Of a DNA stretch of 5,202 bases, positions 1 through 4,567 are shown one piece after another; the first letter of the stretch is position 1; each line of letters opens with the position of its first letter. The translations under genes were made by a program, and so were the position numbers. This DNA comes from an uncultured Anaerolineaceae bacterium. GTDB lineage: Bacteria > Chloroflexota > Anaerolineae > Anaerolineales > Anaerolineaceae. Under the pieces are notes generated by a model. The model saw only the letters and a list, made by a program, of their open reading frames with translations. It was not told the origin of the DNA and did not search any database. The stretch lies in NCBI GenBank assembly GCA_937920255.1, contig CALDSL010000004.1:1-5202 (forward strand). The letters are read 5' to 3'.

Positions 1-903
1 GGTTCCGCTGATGCCCAGGTAGGGGTATTCATATTTGCCTTCCGCGATGAGCGCGGGGATCACCTTGGCAATAATATCCGAGGGAACCGCGAAACCGATG
101 CCGGCGTTGGCTTCCGTGGTCGATTCGATCGCGGTGGTCACACCGATCACCTCACCGTCAATGTTGAGCAATACACCGCCCGAGTTGCCCGGATTGATGG
201 GCGCGTCGGTCTGGATCACATTGGGGATGGAGTAGGTCGCGCCGCTGCGAACGCCGGCGTTGACCGGCAGCGAGCGCCCCATGGCCGAGATGATCCCCAA
301 CGTCATCGTACCTTCCAGGCCAAACGGATTGCCGATGGCAATAGCGGTCTGGCCTACGCCTACATCCGCGCTGGAAGCCAGCTCGACAGGCTGCAGGCGG
401 TTGGCGGGCATATCCACCTTGATCACAGCCAGGTCGCTGTAGCTATCCGTGGCCACCACCTCGGCGGGAACCACAAAGCCATCCGAGAACATCACCGAGA
501 CCTGACCGGCGTCTTCCACCACGTGGTTATTGGTGACGATGTGGCCTTCTTCATCCCACACAAACCCGGAGCCCAATGCCGAGCCCGGCACGGAAGGCAA
601 TTCGCGCTGATCGCCAAATGGAAAACCCGGGGCGAATTGGGTGTTCTGCGCCTGCGTGACCACCTGAATGTTGACTACTGAGGGGTTAACCCGCTCGTAG
701 ATCTGTTCGAGCGTGCTGCTTTCCACCACCTGGGGCGCGCTGTCCGCGGTGACTTTGGCTTCAACGCCAGTGGATTGTTCAGCAGCAGGCGCAGACTGCG
801 AGAGCGCTGTGCCGGCCAGGGTTGTTGCCAGGGCAAGCGGGCTGCACGCCGAGAGCACCAGCGCGGCCAGCAAAATTGTCGATACAATAATGGGTCGTTT
901 CAT
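1..903 (-). CDS. htrA: HtrA/DegP-type secreted serine protease (partial, C-terminus off the left edge)
   Basis: Trypsin-like (S1C) protease that degrades or refolds damaged exported proteins outside the cytoplasmic membrane. The 301 visible residues are in frame without a stop. The catalytic triad is readable: His127 in TNNHVV, Asp157 in SDLAVI and Ser241 in PGNSGG. AIGNPFGLEGTMT (about 188-200) and FAVPSD (271-276) are further family signatures. The N-terminus (MKRP, then a hydrophobic run) ends in LSAC at 17-20, a possible lipobox that would make it a lipoprotein. A hydrophobic stretch continues past it, so an uncleaved anchor or ordinary signal peptide is also possible. A low-complexity linker (about 36-60) precedes the protease domain. 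The sequence stops at YLGISG, where the first PDZ domain normally begins, so one or more PDZ domains probably lie outside the window. The ATG at 903 is chosen because GGAGGA lies 7 nt upstream. It is third after the regulator and kinase genes, which suggests an envelope-stress target of that pair. The family is certain; the exact DegP, DegQ or DegS role is not. Confidence 0.95.
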   Translation of the reverse strand, partial: MKRPIIVSTILLAALVLSACSPLALATTLAGTALSQSAPAAEQSTGVEAKVTADSAPQVVESSTLEQIYERVNPSVVNIQVVTQAQNTQFAPGFPFGDQRELPSVPGSALGSGFVWDEEGHIVTNNHVVEDAGQVSVMFSDGFVVPAEVVATDSYSDLAVIKVDMPANRLQPVELASSADVGVGQTAIAIGNPFGLEGTMTLGIISAMGRSLPVNAGVRSGATYSIPNVIQTDAPINPGNSGGVLLNIDGEVIGVTTAIESTTEANAGIGFAVPSDIIAKVIPALIAEGKYEYPYLGISGT

Positions 904-910
904 TAAGAAT

Positions 911-916
911 TCCTCC
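911..916 (-). promoter_or_regulatory. Ribosome binding site of htrA
   Basis: On the minus strand GGAGGA ends 7 nt before the ATG at 903. It is close to the ideal anti-Shine-Dalgarno match and is the strongest in the window, fixing the start of the protease gene. Confidence 0.85.
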
Positions 917-946
917 AAACCAGGGACTGATAATCTTCACGGCTAT

Positions 947-975
947 AAAATAACACGCGCCGGGAGGGTTGTCCT
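947..975 (-). promoter_or_regulatory. Weak candidate promoter for htrA
   Basis: On the minus strand AGGACA (975-970, 4 of 6 to the -35 consensus) is followed after 17 bp by TATTTT (952-947, 4 of 6 to the -10 consensus). It lies in the 104-bp gap between the kinase stop and the htrA start. Transcription would begin near 940, giving a leader of roughly 37 nt. Both boxes are imperfect, as expected for a promoter that needs an activator, and the 11-bp-period repeat sits just upstream. TATAGC immediately downstream is an alternative -10. htrA may also be read through from the kinase gene, as I see no terminator hairpin in the gap. Confidence 0.4.
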
Positions 976-992
976 TATGAAAACCTGTATGC

Positions 993-1012
993 GAGCTTAA
1001 GGTGAGCTTAAG
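993..1012 (-). promoter_or_regulatory. Candidate OmpR/PhoB-type operator: two exact 9-bp direct repeats, 11-bp period
   Basis: The plus strand carries GAGCTTAAG at 993-1001 and again at 1004-1012, separated by GT (CTTAAGCTC on the transcribed strand). Tandem half-sites one helical turn apart are the known binding geometry of OmpR/PhoB winged-helix regulators, where two monomers bind head to tail. The repeat overlaps the last codons and stop of the kinase gene and would centre about 60 bp upstream of the proposed htrA start site, a position compatible with activation. Binding by the regulator at 2442-3137 is inference. I did not find the same 9-mer in the 3138-3404 control region. Confidence 0.5.
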
Positions 1013-2438
1013 AAGCGCCGCCGGACGGTATTTCCGCGGGCTGCAGCGGTAGAATGATCGAAAAACGGCTGCCGCTGCCCGGCTGGCTTTCCAGATCCAA
1101 TCGCCCGCCGTGCGCAGTCACCAGCTCGCGCGTGATGGTCAGGCCGATGCCCATGCCGTCTGAAAAACGGCGGGCAGCTTTGCCACGGTAGAACGGCGTG
1201 AATATACGCTCGCGTTCCTCGGTCTGAATGCCCGGGCCGGTATCCGCGACCTGGATTGCGACCACATCCGCGCGCTTTTCGGCGCTGAGAGTCACCTGGC
1301 CGCCGGATGGGGTGTAATTCACCGCGTTGCTGAGCAGGTTGCCCAGCGCCTGCGCCAGCCGATCCGCGTCGATGTTCATCACCGGCAGATCGCCGGGCAG
1401 TTCGGCCTGCCAGCGCAGGCCTTTCTCCAGCGCGGCCTCGCGCCAGGGCGCCGCGGCGCGCCCGATCCATTCGTTGAGATCGACCGGGTGCAGCTCCAGT
1501 TCGAGCGAGCCGAGTTCCTGCTCATAGAGCTGCGCCAGGTCGTCGACCAGATTGCGCATGCGGTGCAACTCATCGTCCATTCCGCCCATCAGCTCGCGCC
1601 GCAATTGCACATCTTCGTCTGCGCCGCTGGATAAGGCGGTCACCGCTGACTGCAGCGCCCCGAGCGGGCGGCCCAACTCATGCACCAGGTTAGCCAGCAG
1701 CTTGCGCCGGCTTTCTTCCAGCGTGCGCAGTCGCTCGACCAGGGTGTTAAAGGCGCGCAGCAGCATGCGCGTTTCTTCCGGGCCTTCTTCGACCAGGGGT
1801 TGTAGCTGGCGGCCGCCGGCGAGCTCGTACACCGCTTCGGTCGTCCTGCGAATGGGTTTTTGGATATCATTGCCCAGCAGCAAGCCCATCGCCAGGCCCA
1901 GGATGAGACCGCCTGCCAGGACGCCCAGCGTCAGCCGGCGCAGTTCCTGGTAGCGCTGCGATACGCTGGCCAGCGGATTTTCCAGGCGCACAAATCCTGC
2001 CAGCCCACCCCGTTGGGTCAGCACCGGCACGGTCACGTCGGTGATGGTGCCGTTATCATAGTTGACCACCGCGTGCCGCCCACCAGAAAGGAACTGGTCA
2101 TAATCTGGCGTAAAAACCAGATCGCCCTCGCGGCCGGCGTCGGCATCATCGCTGGAAGCGAGCAGCATCCCGTCCTGATCCATAAGCGTGACCTTGGCGC
2201 GCGCGTTGAGACTGATGCTCTCGACAAACGCCTGGCGGCGGTCGGGGTAGCGCCAAATTTCAGAGTACGCGCCGGCAATATCTGAGATCAAAACCGCCTG
2301 GCGGTCCAGTTCGCTGGCCATGTTGGTCAGGTAGACCTGGGTTTGCAGCAGGTAGAGAAAGATACCGCTGATCAGCGGCAGGATGACCAGGATTGGGAAA
2401 ATATGGCTCAAGATCAGACGGCTGCGCAGCGTATTCAT
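1008..2438 (-). CDS. Membrane sensor histidine kinase (HAMP, HisKA, HATPase_c)
   Basis: 476-residue sensor kinase expected to phosphorylate the regulator encoded just upstream. Layout: TM1 about 10-34; extracytoplasmic domain about 35-168, which resembles a single Cache/PAS-like sensor (MDQDGMLLASSDD, then a PVL...GGLAGFVRLE strand pattern); TM2 about 169-189; HAMP about 190-243; HisKA dimerisation domain about 244-310 with His253; catalytic ATPase domain about 355-466. ATPase motifs are intact: N-box GNLLSNAVNY with Asn367 and Asn371, G1 DTGPGI at 399-404, F-box FTPFYRG at 413-419 and G2 DGMGIGL at 427-433. The H-box is unusual: HELGRPLG, with Gly and Arg where Arg and Thr/Asn are usual. The ATG at 2438 is 3 bp past the regulator stop, and its Shine-Dalgarno AGGAAGG lies within the regulator's final codons, implying translational coupling. 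The ligand is unknown; the htrA neighbour hints at an envelope-damage signal. Confidence 0.95.
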   Translation of the reverse strand: MNTLRSRLILSHIFPILVILPLISGIFLYLLQTQVYLTNMASELDRQAVLISDIAGAYSEIWRYPDRRQAFVESISLNARAKVTLMDQDGMLLASSDDADAGREGDLVFTPDYDQFLSGGRHAVVNYDNGTITDVTVPVLTQRGGLAGFVRLENPLASVSQRYQELRRLTLGVLAGGLILGLAMGLLLGNDIQKPIRRTTEAVYELAGGRQLQPLVEEGPEETRMLLRAFNTLVERLRTLEESRRKLLANLVHELGRPLGALQSAVTALSSGADEDVQLRRELMGGMDDELHRMRNLVDDLAQLYEQELGSLELELHPVDLNEWIGRAAAPWREAALEKGLRWQAELPGDLPVMNIDADRLAQALGNLLSNAVNYTPSGGQVTLSAEKRADVVAIQVADTGPGIQTEERERIFTPFYRGKAARRFSDGMGIGLTITRELVTAHGGRLDLESQPGSGSRFSIILPLQPAEIPSGGAS

Positions 2439-2441
2439 GGT

Positions 2442-3137
2442 TTAACCTTCCTGCGGCTGGTACTTATACCCCAATCCGCGCACAGTGACGATGCGCCGCG
2501 GCTGCTCGGGGTTTTCTTCCAGCTTCTCACGCAGCCAGCGGATGTGCACGTAGACCACCTGCGGCTGGCCCTGAAACTCAGCGCCCCACACCCGGGTGAG
2601 CAGGTCATCAGTGGTGACCACTTTGCCGGCGTTGAACGCCAGTTGGTAAAGCAGGTCAAATTCGCGCGGCGCCAGATCCAGCGCGCGCTCGCCCAATGTG
2701 GCGGTGTGCTCGCTCTGATCAATGCGCAGATCGCCGGCCTGCACCGCATCCGGCGCGGGTGTGGCAGCGCCCTGGCCGGCGCGGCGCAGCACAGCTTTGA
2801 TGTGCGCCAGCAGCACGTCCAGGTCGAACGGCTTGGTGATGTAATCATCCGCGCCAAGTTCAAGGCCCAAAACTTCATCCAACTCGCGCCGGCGGGCAGT
2901 CAGCAGGATCACCGGTACGCCCATCAGATCGCGGATTTGGCGCAGCGCCTCCAGCCCGTCCATCCCCGGCAGGCCGATGTCGAGCACGACCAGGTCGGGT
3001 GGATTGCTGCGCACGATGGCCAGCCCATCTTCGGCAGTACCAGCCGTGGAAACCGCATAGCCGGCGCGCTCCAGGTTGAACGCCAGGCTGCGCCGCATGA
3101 GTGCATCATCATCTACAAGCAGAATCCGTCTTGGCAT
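2442..3137 (-). CDS. OmpR/PhoB-family response regulator
   Basis: 231-residue transcription factor of the usual length for the class. The receiver domain (about 4-118) has the acidic pocket Asp9/Asp10, phosphoacceptor Asp53 in VVLDIGLPGMDG, the switch Thr80 in ILLTA, and Lys102 in TKPFD. After a short Gly/Ala/Pro linker (about 120-132), the winged-helix DNA-binding domain (about 136-227) shows the family pattern LAPREFDLLYQLAFNAGKVV, then DDLLTRVWG, the recognition-helix region VVYVHIRWLREKLE and the wing RIVTVRGLGYKY. Phosphorylation by the downstream kinase should promote dimer binding to tandem DNA half-sites; the repeat at 993-1012 is the best candidate in view. The ATG at 3137 is supported by GAGG 5 nt upstream and by the canonical N-terminus. 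It is the first gene of the minus-strand operon, and a near-palindrome over its own promoter could mark feedback control. Confidence 0.96.
   Translation of the reverse strand: MPRRILLVDDDALMRRSLAFNLERAGYAVSTAGTAEDGLAIVRSNPPDLVVLDIGLPGMDGLEALRQIRDLMGVPVILLTARRRELDEVLGLELGADDYITKPFDLDVLLAHIKAVLRRAGQGAATPAPDAVQAGDLRIDQSEHTATLGERALDLAPREFDLLYQLAFNAGKVVTTDDLLTRVWGAEFQGQPQVVYVHIRWLREKLEENPEQPRRIVTVRGLGYKYQPQEG
2446..2452 (-). promoter_or_regulatory. Ribosome binding site of the histidine kinase, inside the regulator gene
   Basis: AGGAAGG on the minus strand lies 7 nt before the kinase ATG and within the last codons of the response regulator. Ribosomes finishing the regulator would be placed to start the kinase, which would keep the two proteins in ratio. 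Confidence 0.7.
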
Positions 3138-3166
3138 GCTGTCCTCAATCTGTGGTTTACTGCCAG

Positions 3167-3195
3167 ATTATATCCTTATAGTCGGGATATTCCGA
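3167..3195 (-). promoter_or_regulatory. Candidate promoter of the regulator-kinase operon
   Basis: A perfect TATAAT on the minus strand (3172-3167) sits 30 bp upstream of the regulator ATG. At 17 bp spacing the -35 position reads TCGGAA (3195-3190), a poor match, which suggests dependence on an activator or modest basal output. The leader would be only about 20 nt, ending in the GAGG ribosome site. The 16-bp near-palindrome at 3181-3196 covers the -35 position. A perfect TTGACA (3237-3232) further upstream has no good -10 at the right distance. Confidence 0.5.
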
Positions 3196-3196
3196 C
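3181..3196. promoter_or_regulatory. 16-bp near-palindrome, candidate operator over the regulator promoter
   Basis: GTCGGGATATTCCGAC pairs in 7 of 8 positions per half. It covers the -35 region of the leftward promoter, where a bound dimer could block RNA polymerase. OmpR-type regulators normally use direct repeats, so a different dimeric regulator may be involved. Confidence 0.4.
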
Positions 3197-3218
3197 CTGT
3201 ACATCCGTGTTTCCCGAA

Positions 3219-3247
3219 TTGCACGGGGTATTGTCAATCTTTATAAT
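3219..3247 (+). promoter_or_regulatory. Candidate promoter for the M50 protease gene
   Basis: TTGCAC (3219-3224) and a perfect TATAAT (3242-3247) are separated by 17 bp, in a locally AT-rich stretch. Transcription would start near 3254 and give a leader of about 150 nt before the ATG at 3405. It is divergent from the regulator promoter, with the two -10 boxes about 70 bp apart. A weaker alternative nearer the gene is TTGAAG (3299-3304), 16 bp, GAAAAT (3321-3326). Confidence 0.5.
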
Positions 3248-3259
3248 ACAAATTAAGAA

Positions 3260-3299
3260 AAGCGTATTAACACGCTTCTGATATTTTGTTAATCAAAAT
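3260..3299 (+). repeat. Two neighbouring TTAA-centred inverted repeats in the M50 leader
   Basis: The first palindrome (3260-3277) has arms AAGCGT and ACGCTT around ATTAAC and pairs in 8 of 9 positions per half. The second (3283-3299) has arms ATTTTG and CAAAAT around TTAAT. The TTAA cores at 3267 and 3289 are exactly 22 bp apart, about two helical turns, so dimers bound to both would lie on the same face. They fall just downstream of the predicted start site and could be tandem operators or, in RNA, two small hairpins. Neither has a proper T-tract, so they are not typical terminators. Confidence 0.4.
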
Positions 3300-3370
3300 T
3301 GAAGAAGGCGTGCCTACACTGAAAATCGAACGAAACTCTTTATTGGCAGCAGGGCTGGGTTAGCGTGTAC

Positions 3371-3388
3371 GAGCCGCACGGCTCTTTT
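3371..3388 (+). promoter_or_regulatory. Hairpin plus four Ts directly before the M50 ribosome site
   Basis: GAGCC at 3371-3375 pairs with GGCTC at 3380-3384 around the loop GCAC, followed by TTTT and then directly by GAAAGG. The layout resembles a short intrinsic terminator, but the 5-bp stem and four Ts are weak. It could partly attenuate transcription of the protease gene or influence access to its ribosome site. A 7-bp direct repeat GTTAGCG flanks it at 3359-3365 and 3398-3404. Confidence 0.3.
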
Positions 3389-3404
3389 GAAAGGTACGTT
3401 AGCG

Positions 3405-4508
3405 ATGAATTCGAATGTGAAATTGGGCAGGTTGTACGGCGTGCCGGTTGGCCTGCACTGGAGCTGGTTTCTAATTTTTATCCTGTTATCCTGGTCGCTG
3501 GCGAACGGCGTATACGCGCCGCAGTTCCCAACCCAAAGCCCCGCCCTGCACTGGGGGTTGGGCGTCACCACATCCGTGTTGTTGTTTGCTTCGGTGCTGG
3601 CGCACGAGTTTGGACACGCGCTGGTCTCGATCCGCAACGGCATCCCGGTGGAGCGCATCACCCTGTTTATCTTTGGCGGGGTTGCCCAGATTTCGCAAGA
3701 ACCGCAGTCACCAGGCGTCGAGTTTCGCATCGCCATCGCCGGCCCGCTGGTGAGCCTGGCGCTCGCCATAATTTTTGGTCTCTTCTGGCTGGTGGCGAGC
3801 AGCGTTCCTGTGCTGGTCACCGGCGCGCGCTGGCTGGCTGAGATCAATCTGACACTGGTGGTGTTCAACATGATCCCTGCCTTCCCGCTCGACGGCGGGC
3901 GGGTGCTGCGTTCGGTAATGTGGGCTTGGAAGAAGGATTATCTCAAGGCCACGCGCATGGCCACCCTGGTTGGGCAGGGAATTTCGTACCTGTTTATTCT
4001 TACCGGTATCTTCTTTATCAGCCGTGGAAACTTTTCCAATGGAACCTGGCTGGCTTTTATTGGTTGGTTCCTGCATAACGCCGCGCAGGCTTCGCGCCAG
4101 TACGCGGAAAATCACCCCATCCTGGCGGACGTGCGCGCCAACCAGGTGATGGACCGCCGGATCGGTGAAATTCCCGCTGATTTGAGCGTGTGCGACCTGG
4201 TGACGACCCGCGTGATCCGCACTGGCAAGCGTTTGTTTGTCGTCTCAAACGGCTTTCGTCCGCTGGGGATGGTCACCCTGCGCGATATCGCCGCCATCCC
4301 GCGAGAGCGGTGGGAAACCACGCGCGTCAGAGACGTGATGATCCCGTGGGAGCGCATGGCGCATATCACACCCAGCACCACGCTCAACGCGGCGTTGCAT
4401 TCGATCGACATGACCGATGGCAGGCTTGCGCCGGTGATGTATGAAAATCGTGTCGAAGGAATCGTCTCCAGAGATATGATCATGCGCCATCTGCGGCAGC
4501 GACATTAG
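3405..4508 (+). CDS. Site-2-type intramembrane metalloprotease (M50) with C-terminal CBS domains
   Basis: 367-residue polytopic zinc protease that cuts substrates within the membrane, typically anti-sigma factors or membrane-tethered regulators. The active site is HEFGH at 67-71 (His67, Glu68, His71), and the third zinc ligand is Asp163 in NMIPAFPLDGGRVLR. FGGVAQI (about 91-97) and IAGPLVSLALA (about 111-121) are family signatures. About six hydrophobic segments are visible (roughly 17-35, 49-70, 107-132, 138-160, 190-206, 213-228). Two CBS repeats follow (about 245-300 and 308-366), cytoplasmic modules that often bind adenine nucleotides. There is no PDZ domain, unlike RseP, so it fits the SpoIVFB/S2P-CBS subgroup. 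The ATG at 3405 is preferred because GAAAGG lies upstream, although 10 nt away, and because NVKLGRLYGVPVGLHWSW is a normal start for the group. A TTG at 3387 in the same frame has no ribosome site. The substrate is unknown; a role in envelope stress is inferred from the divergent HtrA/two-component operon. Confidence 0.94.
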   Translation: MNSNVKLGRLYGVPVGLHWSWFLIFILLSWSLANGVYAPQFPTQSPALHWGLGVTTSVLLFASVLAHEFGHALVSIRNGIPVERITLFIFGGVAQISQEPQSPGVEFRIAIAGPLVSLALAIIFGLFWLVASSVPVLVTGARWLAEINLTLVVFNMIPAFPLDGGRVLRSVMWAWKKDYLKATRMATLVGQGISYLFILTGIFFISRGNFSNGTWLAFIGWFLHNAAQASRQYAENHPILADVRANQVMDRRIGEIPADLSVCDLVTTRVIRTGKRLFVVSNGFRPLGMVTLRDIAAIPRERWETTRVRDVMIPWERMAHITPSTTLNAALHSIDMTDGRLAPVMYENRVEGIVSRDMIMRHLRQRH

Positions 4509-4515
4509 ACATGTA

Positions 4516-4544
4516 TTGATTTTTGTTTCATCCGATGCGATAAT
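4516..4544 (+). promoter_or_regulatory. Candidate promoter of the YugP-like peptidase gene
   Basis: TTGATT (4516-4521) and GATAAT (4539-4544, 5 of 6) are separated by exactly 17 bp in the 59-bp gap. Transcription would start near 4551, just before the AAGGAG ribosome site, giving a very short leader. The peptidase can thus be expressed separately from the M50 gene, though read-through is likely too as I see no terminator. Confidence 0.5.
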
Positions 4545-4554
4545 ACGGAATCAC

Positions 4555-4560
4555 AAGGAG
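4555..4560 (+). promoter_or_regulatory. Ribosome binding site of the YugP-like peptidase
   Basis: AAGGAG lies 7 nt before the ATG at 4568. A second ATG follows at once at 4571 (10 nt spacing); the first has the better spacing. Confidence 0.75.
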
Positions 4561-4567
4561 AGAGAAA

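Noticed and set aside
997..1470. Minus-strand frame of 157 codons within the kinase ATPase domain
   Set aside because: It is an Arg/Gly/Ala-rich out-of-frame shadow of the histidine kinase, in which all the ATPase motifs are read in the other frame.
1552..1953. Plus-strand Ser/Arg-rich frame of 133 codons
   Set aside because: It is antisense to the HAMP and HisKA part of the kinase, and its composition is what the complement of a GC-rich gene gives.
3205..3226. Inverted repeat CCGTG with 12-bp spacer and CACGG between the divergent promoters
   Set aside because: The arms are only 5 bp with a long spacer, and such pairs are common by chance. It is not strong enough to list as an operator.
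3232..3237. Perfect minus-strand TTGACA
   Set aside because: At 16-18 bp downstream the sequence is GC-rich (GGGAAA/GGAAAC/GAAACA) with no usable -10 box, so it probably does not pair into a promoter.
2343..3281. Long plus-strand reading frame of 312 codons, antisense to the kinase start, the regulator and the promoter region
   Set aside because: It is the complement of a well-supported GC-rich gene pair. The product is His/Gln/Ala-rich with no recognisable domain, has no good ribosome site, and its tail runs through the AT-rich promoter region.
3366..3400. Resemblance of the GAGCCGCACGGCTC...GAAAGG...TACG segment to a group II intron 3' region
   Set aside because: Only a short fragment matches from memory, with no reverse transcriptase, no domain V structure and an immediately adjacent gene start. 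It is better read as a simple hairpin plus ribosome site.
3387..3404. TTG start adding six residues to the M50 protease
   Set aside because: No ribosome site precedes it, it falls in the T-run of the hairpin, and the ATG at 3405 gives the usual N-terminus of the family.
3314..3871. Minus-strand frame of 185 codons opposite the M50 start
   Set aside because: It overlaps the clear M50 catalytic region and leader on the other strand, and shows no domain or hydrophobic pattern of its own.
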